Assembly (NCBI GenBank): GCA_964455095.1
Contig: CAYVUV010000397.1
Span: 1 to 64,000 of the forward strand
DNA length: 64,000 bases
Source of the DNA: CAYVUV01 sp964455095
Lineage (GTDB): Bacteria; Desulfobacterota; Binatia; HRBIN30; CADEER01
Direction: 5' to 3'
The notes beneath the pieces were generated by a model that ran no database searches, was not told the origin of the DNA, and saw only the letters and a list, made by a program, of their open reading frames with translations. Shown piece after piece: positions 38,265 through 47,099 of this stretch. The translations under genes and the position numbers were made by a program. Position 1 is the first letter of the stretch. Each line of letters starts with the position of its first letter.

Positions 38265-38932
38265 GGCTTCGCCTTCTTGCGCGACTTGCCCTTCTCTGGC
38301 GCGGGGGCCTTCTCGGCCGGGCCGGCCTTGGCGGGGGGCTCGACGACCTTGCCGGCGCGGCCGAAGTAGTCGATGCGCGCCTTGATGATGAAGCGAGTCA
38401 GTTGCAGGGGCGTCAAGGTGTCGGCGCCGCGCACGCGACCTTGTTGAATGTTGCGCGAGGTTTCGACGAGGTCGACGCCGAAGAAGTACGGCGAGCTCTG
38501 GAGCTGCCGCATGAACCGGGCGATCGTTTCGTTGTCGAGTGCCAGGCCGGTCAGCGTCGCCGCTCCGCTCGCCTCATTGAAGCTGAGCAGCCACAAGTTC
38601 TCCGGCGTGGCGACGCTCAGATCGGTCAGAACGCGGGCGGGACCGCTGCGCTTGGCGTTGAGATCCTCGATGATGCGCAGCTTGGTCTCGAGGTCGCTCT
38701 GCAACCGTTCGAGCTCGTGCACCTCTTTGACCTGCTCGTTGAAGCGCTTGATCTGCTCCTGGATCTCGACGCTCTCGCGGTCGATGGCGCTCATGCGCCG
38801 TCCCTGCATGACGAATGGCACGACCATGATCAGTAGCGCCAGCGACAACCCCAGCGCCGCCAATGACAGCTGCTGGCGCCGGCCGACGGCGCGCTCGGTT
38901 TCCTTGAGGGGAAGAAGATTGACCCGAATCAT
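38261..38932 (-). CDS. pilN: Type IV pilus inner-membrane platform protein PilN
   Basis: 223 residues. Begins MIRVNLLPLKETERAVGR, the short INLLP motif that docks on PilM, then a membrane helix at about 24-46, a coiled coil (VEIQEQIKRFNEQVKEVHEL) and a PilN fold (LTDLSVATPENLWLLSFNEA, GLALDNETIARFMRQLQSSP, YFFGVDLVETSR). The C-terminus is a Lys/Pro-rich tail (KGKSRKKAKP). ATGA overlaps on both sides. Confidence 0.95.
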   Translation of the reverse strand: MIRVNLLPLKETERAVGRRQQLSLAALGLSLALLIMVVPFVMQGRRMSAIDRESVEIQEQIKRFNEQVKEVHELERLQSDLETKLRIIEDLNAKRSGPARVLTDLSVATPENLWLLSFNEASGAATLTGLALDNETIARFMRQLQSSPYFFGVDLVETSRNIQQGRVRGADTLTPLQLTRFIIKARIDYFGRAGKVVEPPAKAGPAEKAPAPEKGKSRKKAKP

Positions 38933-40044
38933 TTGTCCGCCGGGCGCCGCATCGCGAGACCCATCGCGACGGCGAACTCCGAGGCGCGGCGCCGCAGGGC
39001 GACCGCATCGACTGACGACGCCAGCGCGACATGCGCGAGCGGATCGGCCAACTCCACCGGGGCCTCGGCGCGCTCGGCAAGCCGCTGCGCGAGCTCGGGA
39101 GTCCGCGCAGCGCCGCCGCTCAGATAGAGGATGTCGATGCGTTCATCCGTGGCCGCGGTCCAGAAGAAGCTGAGCGCGTAGTGAATCTCCTCGATCAGCG
39201 CATCGACCGCCGGGCCGAGCGCCATCGTCAACTGCTCCGGGTCGATCTTGCCGGGATCGCCCCCCTTCAGGTGCTCCGCCTCTTCGGCGGAAACGCCGAG
39301 GTCGCGCGTCAGTGCCTCGGTAATGTCGCGCCCGCCGACCGGCACGTCACCGGTGAAGGTCGACCGGCCACCCTTCAGAATATTGATCGAAGAATAGCGG
39401 GCGCCGATGTTGACCAGCGCCACCACCTGATCGGGGACGGGGTCGTAGTTGAGCTCGTACATGTTGTCGAGCGCGAAGTAGTCGACGTCGACGACGACGG
39501 GCTGCAATCCCGCGCTGCGCAGCGTCTCCGCATAGCTGGCAACGATGTCCTTCTTGGCCGCTACCAACAGGACCTCCATCTGCTTCGCATCGTCGCGGCG
39601 ATCGGTGACCTGATAGTCGAGGTTCACGTTGTCGAGCTCTTCCGGGATGAAGTTGCCCGCCTCGAACATGATCGTGTTCTCGATCTCCTGCGGAGTCTGG
39701 GACGGCAGGGTCACCCGCTTGATCATGACCGCGGGTCCGGGCACGGCCGTAATGGCTTTGCGCGCGCGGATGCCGCGGCTGTCGAGCAGGCTGCGGATCA
39801 CCTCGGCGACGCGTTCCGGCTCGGTGACCATGTTGCTCTGGATGGCCCCAGGCGGAGTCGGCAACGCACCCCAGTTCAACAGCTCGAGGCGGTCTGACGT
39901 CGTGCGAACCTCGATCACCTTGATCGAGTTCGACCCGATGTCGACGCTGACGTAATTCTCTTGCCGCCGAAGCGGGTTAAGGTCAGACAGCGAAACCGTT
40001 AGGAGACGCTTGAAACGGTCCGACCATGCACTAGCGACAGCCAT
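38929..40044 (-). CDS. pilM: Type IV pilus assembly ATPase-fold protein PilM
   Basis: 371 residues, FtsA-like actin fold: VSVDIGSNSIKVIEVRTTSD, AGNFIPEELDNVNLDYQV, VALVNIGARYSSINILKGGR, ILYLSGGAARTPELAQRLAE. Cytoplasmic, binds PilN's N-terminus. First gene of pilMNOPQ; a promoter candidate is given separately. An in-frame ATG at 40026 could be an alternative start. Confidence 0.96.
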   Translation of the reverse strand: MAVASAWSDRFKRLLTVSLSDLNPLRRQENYVSVDIGSNSIKVIEVRTTSDRLELLNWGALPTPPGAIQSNMVTEPERVAEVIRSLLDSRGIRARKAITAVPGPAVMIKRVTLPSQTPQEIENTIMFEAGNFIPEELDNVNLDYQVTDRRDDAKQMEVLLVAAKKDIVASYAETLRSAGLQPVVVDVDYFALDNMYELNYDPVPDQVVALVNIGARYSSINILKGGRSTFTGDVPVGGRDITEALTRDLGVSAEEAEHLKGGDPGKIDPEQLTMALGPAVDALIEEIHYALSFFWTAATDERIDILYLSGGAARTPELAQRLAERAEAPVELADPLAHVALASSVDAVALRRRASEFAVAMGLAMRRPADK

Positions 40045-40394
40045 CAGTCGCCCCCCACCACCACAACATGCCGCACATCACCTGATGTTCGGCAACAGAG
40101 TTTTACTTGCGGCGGGCAGAGTATGCGCCCGGCCGGTTCGGGTTGTCAACGAGGGTGAACCTGACTTTCTGCGTGCATTCATGTCGGACCGCTTGCCCCC
40201 TTCTGAGTCGCGGGGCGAGGCACAGCGAAAAGCAGGCCAACACTGGCGCAGTCGTTCAGGTATCGTTCAACCAGGTCCTGTCAAGCTGCCGGGCAAAACC
40301 TCGACACAAAATTGTGAATTCCACGACGCAGAAACGTCGAAGTCTGTGATGGAAGCCACATCACATGATCAATTATGGCCAGAATCGTGCGGAT
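40045..40394. other. Intergenic region between rlmE and pilM
   Basis: 350 bases without a credible gene. Besides the promoter above, it holds a second minus-strand TTGACA (40281-40276) without a clear -10 partner. No hairpin terminator was seen after rlmE. Confidence 0.5.
40120..40149 (-). promoter_or_regulatory. Sigma-70-like promoter candidate for pilMNOPQ
   Basis: On the minus strand, TTGACA (40149-40144) and CATACT (40125-40120) are separated by 18 bases. The -35 box is a perfect match and the -10 box matches 4 of 6. Transcription would start near 40113, giving a leader of about 70 bases before the pilM ATG. Confidence 0.5.
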
Positions 40395-41000
40395 CTACGT
40401 CGAAGAGCTGCGTTCAGAAATGAAATCGAGCGCGATGGCGTAGAGCTCCGCCGACCCCTTGCGAGTCGCGTCGGGGCGCGTGAGCTTGACCGATCTAAAG
40501 TGACGGCGGATCTCAGCCAGCACCGCATCGAGCTCGGAAGTCATGAATACCTTTACGACCATACGACCATGCGCCTTCAGGATGCGGCGCGTGACCCCGA
40601 GGGCGCCAATGACCAGCGCCGCGGCCTGCGCTTCGTCGCGCGCCCGCACCCCGGTGAGTTTGGGGGACATGTCGCAAAGGACCACATCCACTCGCCCGCC
40701 GCAGCGGGCGACGATGTCGCCCTGCACCGCCTCGTCGAGCGCGTTGCCGCGGATGCACGACACGCCGGGGATCGGATCCACCGCGACCAGATCGACCCCG
40801 ACCACGATGCCGCGCGGGCCGGCTCGGTGGGCGGCGACTTGCAACCAGCCGCCCGGCCATGCTCCAAGATCGACGACGTGATCGCCGGGCATGATCAGCC
40901 GATAGCGCTCGGCCAATTCCGCCAGCTTGTACGCCGCGCGCGATCGATAACCGGCGGCCTTGGCGCGGGTGTAAAATGCGTCCTTGCGGTTGTACGCCAT
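40395..41000 (-). CDS. rlmE: 23S rRNA 2'-O-ribose methyltransferase RlmE
   Basis: 201 residues from ATG 41000 (MAYNRKDAFYTRAKAAGYRS). FtsJ/RrmJ fold: HVVDLGAWPGGWLQVAAHRA (SAM-binding), DVVLCDMSPKLTGVRARDEA, and the catalytic K-D-K-E set with Lys in GYRSRAAYK, Asp in CDMSP, Lys in MVVKVFM and Glu in GSAELY. Methylates U2552 of 23S rRNA in E. coli. The start is 9 bases from a divergent gene. Confidence 0.95.
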   Translation of the reverse strand: MAYNRKDAFYTRAKAAGYRSRAAYKLAELAERYRLIMPGDHVVDLGAWPGGWLQVAAHRAGPRGIVVGVDLVAVDPIPGVSCIRGNALDEAVQGDIVARCGGRVDVVLCDMSPKLTGVRARDEAQAAALVIGALGVTRRILKAHGRMVVKVFMTSELDAVLAEIRRHFRSVKLTRPDATRKGSAELYAIALDFISERSSST

Positions 41001-41009
41001 GTCTGGCCC

Positions 41010-41858
41010 GTGTCTCCTGCGCGTTTCTCTAGCACGGCGCGCAGCGCGATCTGTATGCTGGCGGTCCTGGCCCTGGGCGGCCCGGTCGCGGCGGACGATC
41101 CGCTCAACACGGTGCGCGATTTCTGCCTCGCCGACGGGCGCGGCGAGCGACTGCAGCCGCAGTCGTGGGCGCGCATCGCCCATCTGATGGCGTGGCCGCT
41201 CGAACCGGCATGGGACCGGGTGCGGTTGATCAGCGGCTACGAAGTCGGGCCACTGCGCCTCCAAGGGGAAGAGATCGAGGTCGAGGTCAAGTACACGGTC
41301 ACCGGAGAAATCGCCGCGGGTAAGGTCCAGCCGCAGGCAACTGTCGAGCAGCGACGTCTCCGCCTGGCGCGCGATCCGGCCAGTGACCGCTGGCGTATCG
41401 CGGGTCCGCCGCCGGTGCCGCACCTCTTTGCCTCGGCGATCGATGCCCAAGCGACTGCCGCCGCGCTGGCCCCCGACTCGGACAGCTATGCGAGCAGCTC
41501 GGTGTTCGTATGGCAGCTGCTGCGCAGCGCCGGCTGGGACATGCCGTACCTCGACCTCGGGTCGCTCGCCATCACCGCTCTGCTGTCCGACACGCCGTCC
41601 CCGATGATGGGCGACCTGGTCTTCTACTACGACGGAGAGGAGGCCTACCACGTCGGGTTCGTCGAATCGGACGACCGCGTGGTCTCGTCGACGCTCAACG
41701 GAGGCATCCGCCGCACGCCCCTCGACGCCTTTCCCGGCGCGCATCGGTTCCGTCGACTCGCCGGCGCGCCGCTACCAGCGACGCCCACCGTCGCCGCGAA
41801 TGACGGCCGACCGGCAGCGCTCGCGACACCAACATCCGGGCAGCCGCCTCCGAGCTAA
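41010..41858 (+). CDS. Exported NlpC/P60-like protein lacking the catalytic Cys
   Basis: 282 residues from a GTG at 41010; the first ATG would be 41055, inside the signal sequence. Signal peptide (SAICMLAVLALGGPVAA). A beta-rich N-domain (about 30-150) is followed by a region at about 165-265 that resembles NlpC/P60 peptidases: SSSVFVWQLLRSAGWDMPYL aligns with the usual DCSGFV..V....G, then MMGDLVFYYDGEEAYHVGFV carries the PGDLVFF...HVGIY His motif. The catalytic Cys position reads Ser. Probably a binding or pseudo-enzyme version, if the alignment is right. Pro-rich C-terminal tail. Confidence 0.65.
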   Translation: MSPARFSSTARSAICMLAVLALGGPVAADDPLNTVRDFCLADGRGERLQPQSWARIAHLMAWPLEPAWDRVRLISGYEVGPLRLQGEEIEVEVKYTVTGEIAAGKVQPQATVEQRRLRLARDPASDRWRIAGPPPVPHLFASAIDAQATAAALAPDSDSYASSSVFVWQLLRSAGWDMPYLDLGSLAITALLSDTPSPMMGDLVFYYDGEEAYHVGFVESDDRVVSSTLNGGIRRTPLDAFPGAHRFRRLAGAPLPATPTVAANDGRPAALATPTSGQPPPS

Positions 41859-41878
41859 TTCAGAGGATCCGGGGCGCG

Positions 41879-44800
41879 CTAAGGGCGGACGGAAGAGGCC
41901 GCCTGGGCATGTAAGTACCGAGCGGCCACGTCGCCTTCATGGGCCGCCAGGATTGGCCCAAGCAAGGCCACCGTCTCGGTATAGCGCCGGTCCTGGAAGA
42001 GCCGCTGGGCCTCCTCGAACGCCGCGCGTGTGTTGAGCTTGTGGTCAACCAAGTCCGGTGCATCGAACTCAAACGCCTCGTGCAGGCTCACCGCCTCGTT
42101 GCGACCCTTGACGTACACATTGCCGAGGGCCCGGCGACACGTCAGGATGGAGTCGGAATCCGGCAGAGCAGCGAGGAATGCCTGGCTGAGAATTACGGAA
42201 CTGCCGTAGACCTTGGTCATGCCTTCGATGCGGGACGCCACATTGACGGTGTCCGCAAAGATATCGCCCTGGCGGCGCTGCTCCTCGCCAACGATGCCGA
42301 GCCTGAGCTTTCCCAGGTGCAGACCAATGCCGATGCGGATCGGCTGCTGCCCGTCTCGTTCGCGCGCCGCATTGAAGTCCGCGAGGCTCGCCATGGTATC
42401 GCGAGCCGCACCGAGCGCATCGACGGCACCGCCAGGAAATACCGCCAAGATCCCGTCCCCCACATAGTGATCGATAAACCCACCATGCCGGCGGATGGGC
42501 GGCCCCGCCGCGGCAAAGTAGCTATTGATGAAGCTGAAGTTCTCATCCGGAGTCATCGTCTCAGAGATCGTGGTGAAGCTGCGGATGTCCGACATCAACA
42601 CCGCGGCCTCCATCTCCACGTTATCCCCCAGCTGGACGTCCATGATGCTATCGCGATGTAGGTAACGCAGAAACTCGTGCGGCACATAGTGTGAATAGGC
42701 CAGATTGATACGCAGCAGGTTGAGATGCGTCTTGATGCGCGCCAGTAATTCCTCCTTGGCGACCGGCTTGGTGATGTAATCATTGGCCCCGACCTGCAGG
42801 CCGAATTTGAGGTCGTGCATCTGGGTACGCGCCGTCACCATGACGATGGGCAACTGTGTCGGCAGGTGACTTTTGCGAATCTCGCGACACACTTCGAAAC
42901 CGGACAACATCGGCATCATGACATCCAGCAAGATCAGGTCGAACCGTTCGCCGCTCCGCAGGAGCTCCAGCGCCCGCATGCCATTTTCGGCCTGCACGAC
43001 ATCATAGTCCTCTACCGTCAGGTGATTCAGCATCACCTGCTGATTTATCGGCTCATCATCCACGACCAGAATGCGGATACGATCGCTTCTCGCGGCGCGA
43101 CCGAGGTAGAGCGCGCCGCCGCCCTCCCGTGTCTCCGCGAAGGCCGCCATCTCACTGGCCGGCAAGACCGGGACCAGCACCCGCGTGGTCAACCCGGCCC
43201 CCGGGCTCTCCACGCGTTCAGCCGGCACATCGGCGGAAGGCTCCTCTGTTGCCCGCGGTAAGGTGAACGTGAACGTCGCCCCCTCCCCGAGGGTGGAGAC
43301 CACCTCGACCCTGCCGCCATGCAACTCCACCAACTTGCGGGTCACTGCCAGGCCCAGGCCCGTCCCGCCATGCACCCGCGTGGCCGATTCCTCGACCTGT
43401 TCGAAGGATTCAAAGATACGCTCCTGATCCTCGACCGCGATGCCGGGACCTGTATCGATCACCTGGATCCGGATCTGCTCCCCCTCTTCGATCGCCCTCA
43501 CCCGCACTGTCCCGCTCTGCGTGAACTTGATGGCGTTGCCGATCAGGTTGTGAAGAATCTGCTGCAAGCGATCTTCGTCGGCAAATGCCGGGGCCACGCG
43601 ACCGTCAATCTCGTTGATCAAGTCGAGCGACTTCCCTTGGGCGAGCGGCGCGCTGAGGCGCATAGCGACCTCGACCGCCACGTGCAGGTCCACCGGTTTC
43701 ATACGCAGGGTCAACTCGTGGTTCTTCATCTTGGAGAAATCGAGGATATCGCTGACAAGGTTCGCCAGGCGATGACCGCTGCTGACAATCATCGCCAGGT
43801 TTCTCGCCGCGGCCTCACTGACCGTACCGGCGACCCCGTCCAGCATGGACTCCGCCAACCCGATGATTCCCTGCAGCGGCGTGCGTAGTTCATGTGAGGT
43901 GTTGGCCAGGAATTCATCCTTGAGCCGGTCCATGCGCAGCAGACTTTCCGTCAACTCGTGCTGGGCCTGTTCCTTGGCCATTCTCAGCTGGCTGTAGCGA
44001 TCCGATAAGGCGAAAGAGATCAGCACGGTCTCCAGCACGGACCCCATCTCCATACCGTGGATGGCGAAAAAGCTGTTCCCCACCAGGCCATGCTGACGCG
44101 CGGCGGTAAACACCGTGCCAATGCAGTACAGCGCCCAGGCGGTCAGGTAGTAGCGCGCCGAACGTTGGCCACGCATCAGGCAGACTGTTGCGGTCACCAG
44201 CCCGACCGTCCCCGCGGTCGCCGATACGGCACCCGTGAGATGGACGGACAGCTGGAATCCCGTCAGGTAGGACAGGGGTGCGGTCAGGATCGACAGACCA
44301 ATCAGCACCAGGATGACCTGGTGCAGGCGTGGCGCGTAACGCTTCGCCTCCAGAAAGCGCGTACAGAACCACAACCCCGAGACCAACATCACCGCCACAA
44401 CATACTGGAAGATTTCCTCCGACCAGGCCCGATACGACGGCCACAGCCAATGGGGCGCATAGCCGCTGAGGCTAGCAAGAAATAGTGCCGTAGAGGACAT
44501 CGACACCACATACAGGATGTAGTTTGGATCGCGGAGCGATACAAACAAGAACAGATTATACAGGCACATCGCCCCCACAATTCCAAACATGGCTCCATAG
44601 CCCAGGGAATTGTCCACGCTGGACTTGAAGAACTGCCGGGCCGTCAGCACACGCACATCCACCAGCATGCTGCTCTTGCTATGTATGCGCAGATAAAAGC
44701 GCGTGGGCTGATTCAGGGGAAGCGTGACAGGCAGGACCGGGGTCAGGGCCTCCACAGCCTCGGGCGACTGCGGCGCTTGATCGCCGAGCCGGGTCTCCCG

Positions 44801-45202
44801 CCACTGGCCGTTGCCGAGCTCTTGAAACACACGGATGTCGTCCAGCAGCGGATCCGATATCTGGAGCAACCAAGTCGTGTCCGGTGGACTGCGATTCACT
44901 ACATCAAAACGCAGCCATACAGCGGCCTTGGTAAATCCCAGCGTAATCCCACGCGGCCCACCGGCCTCAAAGACCTGTTCGGGCAGCTGCTCTACCTGCG
45001 CAAGCGTCGCCGCAGCCCCTTGATCCACGACATAGGCAAACAGCGGATGATAGGACTCCGTTGTTTCGCCCTTCAACTGGATTGCCGCACCAAAGGCTGG
45101 CACCCCCGATAGCAGCGCCAGCAGCGTGCACCAGACTGCTGGCCTTCCACCACGCGATCGAGTAGCCTCATCCGGCTTGTTTTGCTGCTTAAGGGGGGGC
45201 AT
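41879..45202 (-). CDS. Composite sensor: 7TMR-DISM, histidine kinase, receiver and class III cyclase
   Basis: 1107 residues. Signal peptide, then a periplasmic 7TMR-DISMED2-type domain (about 45-190), seven membrane helices (about 200-410), HisKA with FLANTSHELRTPLQGIIGLA (phospho-His), HATPase (LHNLIGNAIKFTQSGTVRVR, IDTGPGIA, HGGTGLGLAVTRKLVELHGG), a receiver (ILVVDDEPINQQVM, LILLDVMMPMLSGFEV, DYITKPVAKEELL) and a class III nucleotide cyclase domain (AAVLMSDIRSFTTISETM, FIDHYVGDGILAVFPGG, IFADTVNVASRIEG) with a short helical tail. The metal-binding Asp pair and the Asn/Arg of the cyclase are present; the substrate-specifying Lys is His. It would turn a periplasmic signal into phosphorylation and cAMP/cGMP output. 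Confidence 0.9.
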   Translation of the reverse strand: MPPLKQQNKPDEATRSRGGRPAVWCTLLALLSGVPAFGAAIQLKGETTESYHPLFAYVVDQGAAATLAQVEQLPEQVFEAGGPRGITLGFTKAAVWLRFDVVNRSPPDTTWLLQISDPLLDDIRVFQELGNGQWRETRLGDQAPQSPEAVEALTPVLPVTLPLNQPTRFYLRIHSKSSMLVDVRVLTARQFFKSSVDNSLGYGAMFGIVGAMCLYNLFLFVSLRDPNYILYVVSMSSTALFLASLSGYAPHWLWPSYRAWSEEIFQYVVAVMLVSGLWFCTRFLEAKRYAPRLHQVILVLIGLSILTAPLSYLTGFQLSVHLTGAVSATAGTVGLVTATVCLMRGQRSARYYLTAWALYCIGTVFTAARQHGLVGNSFFAIHGMEMGSVLETVLISFALSDRYSQLRMAKEQAQHELTESLLRMDRLKDEFLANTSHELRTPLQGIIGLAESMLDGVAGTVSEAAARNLAMIVSSGHRLANLVSDILDFSKMKNHELTLRMKPVDLHVAVEVAMRLSAPLAQGKSLDLINEIDGRVAPAFADEDRLQQILHNLIGNAIKFTQSGTVRVRAIEEGEQIRIQVIDTGPGIAVEDQERIFESFEQVEESATRVHGGTGLGLAVTRKLVELHGGRVEVVSTLGEGATFTFTLPRATEEPSADVPAERVESPGAGLTTRVLVPVLPASEMAAFAETREGGGALYLGRAARSDRIRILVVDDEPINQQVMLNHLTVEDYDVVQAENGMRALELLRSGERFDLILLDVMMPMLSGFEVCREIRKSHLPTQLPIVMVTARTQMHDLKFGLQVGANDYITKPVAKEELLARIKTHLNLLRINLAYSHYVPHEFLRYLHRDSIMDVQLGDNVEMEAAVLMSDIRSFTTISETMTPDENFSFINSYFAAAGPPIRRHGGFIDHYVGDGILAVFPGGAVDALGAARDTMASLADFNAARERDGQQPIRIGIGLHLGKLRLGIVGEEQRRQGDIFADTVNVASRIEGMTKVYGSSVILSQAFLAALPDSDSILTCRRALGNVYVKGRNEAVSLHEAFEFDAPDLVDHKLNTRAAFEEAQRLFQDRRYTETVALLGPILAAHEGDVAARYLHAQAASSVRP

Positions 45203-45207
45203 GGGGA

Positions 45208-45708
45208 ATGTTACAGATAAGCGCCTACAAGCTGCTCTACGTGAGCGAACAAAGAATTCGCGAAGTGTCAGATATCCGGGATGAAGACTGGCTTACGCCG
45301 ATGCAGGGCCTGGGAGTTTCGTTTGACTGGGTCCTTGGCCATTACGCGGCGGTGGAGGACTGGTTTCTGCACCACCTCAACGGCGTCCCCTATGAACTGT
45401 CCCAGGAATGGCAAGACACCTACTGGGCCGACACCAGCGGCCCGGTAGATCCCACCAAAGGCGTTGGCCGCGAGCAAGTCACAGCGGGATTCAAGAGAAC
45501 CCGCCAGCGTCTCTACCGCGCATTGATGTTCGACCTGTTCCATCTGAACCGCTGCGTCAAGCCCGGGTTTTTTCCGGCCGCGGTCAAAACGCGCGGGGAT
45601 GCCTGGCTGTTCATTTCCGCCCACGCCTACTGGCATGTCGGCGAGTTGGACGCCCTCCGCAACATGATGGGCTATCCCTACGTGGGCACCAAGGGAGTCA
45701 ATCACTAG
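45208..45708 (+). CDS. DinB-like four-helix protein
   Basis: 166 residues from ATG 45208; a GTG at 45241 would remove eleven. Predicted all-helical, with the DinB metal-site pattern: His in DWVLGHYAAVEDWFL and HAYWHVGELDALR (HxxxHxGE) near the C-terminus. DinB-fold proteins include thiol-dependent transferases and are often stress-linked; no specific reaction can be assigned. The start is only 5 bases from the divergent kinase start, and it converges on the FAD genes. Confidence 0.6.
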   Translation: MLQISAYKLLYVSEQRIREVSDIRDEDWLTPMQGLGVSFDWVLGHYAAVEDWFLHHLNGVPYELSQEWQDTYWADTSGPVDPTKGVGREQVTAGFKRTRQRLYRALMFDLFHLNRCVKPGFFPAAVKTRGDAWLFISAHAYWHVGELDALRNMMGYPYVGTKGVNH

Positions 45709-45764
45709 CCGGGTGCCGTTGAAAGCGTGACTCACCAATAACGACCTTTTCCCACTCCAGGTTT

Positions 45765-47099
45765 TTAGCGCACTGGTGGAAAGTAGCGGTTCACCAATCC
45801 TCGCGAGTACGCCACGGTATTGCCGACGGTTTCAAAAGCCAGAAGGGAACCGCTGTAGAAGGTCTGCTGAAACCCCTGCAGGGATTCCAGCTGCTCGTAG
45901 AAGCCGGCACTCATTTCCGTCAAACTGACATGCGGGAAATAGCGCCAAGCATGCTGGCTGTGTTCCGCAATGAGCGCAGCCGCCTTGCCATGATAGGGGG
46001 GCAGCTCGGCAAGCTGGGCCTTCGTCCGCGCCAGTATTTCCGCCGGGTCGTAGTTCTCGGTCGGCACCAGGTTGAAGAAAATGGCCATGTCACTGTCGTC
46101 AAAGATTTTGATGTAACCGGTGTAATTCAGTAGGGGCGGCAGCGGAATCGTGCCGACCACGCCGGCCGGCACCCCCTCGACACGACAAGCGGTGGTCACG
46201 AATTCGACGTAACACACTTTTTCCAACAGCCGCCGTTCCTCTGCCCCGGTGTCGAGGCCCAGTTCAGACAGGGTCGGCAAATCCAGCGGGCAGGCCAGAA
46301 TGATCTGGTCGAACTGTTCGGGTTCTCGCTGGCCGGCACATTCGATCTCCACCCCGATGGCATTGCCGCCTGGTCTCGGCCGTCGGTGTATGGCGGTTAT
46401 TTTACACCCGAGTTGCACATCGACTTGTTGCGCGACCGCTTCCCACAGCGATGGGAATCCATGTGTGAAGACCCGTGGCCAGGACTGGATAAGCCCCGCC
46501 ACATGCAGCACGTTCGAGAGCCAGTTGCGCAGGCCCTGGAATTTGACGAAGTAGGCTGCCGCGATCTGATCGAGCCGGCCAAACCCCTGGACCTTCATCA
46601 CGAACAACAGGGTCTCGGTCAGCGCCTCGAGGCGCTGCTGTTTGAGCCAGCTGGACAGCGGCTGTAACAAGTCCGCTGGGACGCCGCCGAAACCCGAGCC
46701 AGGTTGCGAAAACTTCCCATATCGCGTCAGCAGCATCCACGTGTAACGCAGCGATGCCCAGATGATCTCCAGCTTGCTGTACCCACCGGACTGGGTCGCT
46801 GTCATCATATCCATGTAACGTCGGCTGCCACGGTCATAGACCAGCACATTCTGGTAGCCTGTGGTCGGCACCTTCAGTGCATTGGCGATGTCCATGACAT
46901 CACCATATCCGGCAAGCATCTCATGCGCGGCCATATCGAATTGCCGGCCCTCGTAGTTGAAGCTCAGGCACTTGCCGCCCACCCGCTCCAGCTTCTCGAA
47001 CACGCGAACGTGGCGATAGCCGTTCTGCTTCAGAAACCAGGCGGCGCTCATGCCAGCAGGACCAGCTCCAACAATTGCGATACGCGGCTGTTCCTTCAT
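45765..47099 (-). CDS. FAD-dependent amine-oxidase-like protein
   Basis: 444 residues. N-terminal FAD motif RIAIVGAGPAGMSAAWFLKQ with the GGKCLSF loop (ERVGGKCLSFNYEGR). A second conserved patch is FYEQLESLQGFQQTFYSGSL, LAFETVG at the C-terminus, as in NAD(P)/FAD amine oxidase and desaturase-like enzymes. Substrate unknown. Its start overlaps the stop of the paralogous gene (ATGA), and the pair could be two subunits or sequential steps. Confidence 0.85.
   Translation of the reverse strand: MKEQPRIAIVGAGPAGMSAAWFLKQNGYRHVRVFEKLERVGGKCLSFNYEGRQFDMAAHEMLAGYGDVMDIANALKVPTTGYQNVLVYDRGSRRYMDMMTATQSGGYSKLEIIWASLRYTWMLLTRYGKFSQPGSGFGGVPADLLQPLSSWLKQQRLEALTETLLFVMKVQGFGRLDQIAAAYFVKFQGLRNWLSNVLHVAGLIQSWPRVFTHGFPSLWEAVAQQVDVQLGCKITAIHRRPRPGGNAIGVEIECAGQREPEQFDQIILACPLDLPTLSELGLDTGAEERRLLEKVCYVEFVTTACRVEGVPAGVVGTIPLPPLLNYTGYIKIFDDSDMAIFFNLVPTENYDPAEILARTKAQLAELPPYHGKAAALIAEHSQHAWRYFPHVSLTEMSAGFYEQLESLQGFQQTFYSGSLLAFETVGNTVAYSRGLVNRYFPPVR

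Noticed and set aside
40365..41009. Open frame extending upstream of the NlpC/P60-like gene over rlmE
   Set aside because: It lies antisense to rlmE; the exported protein starts at its signal peptide near 41010.
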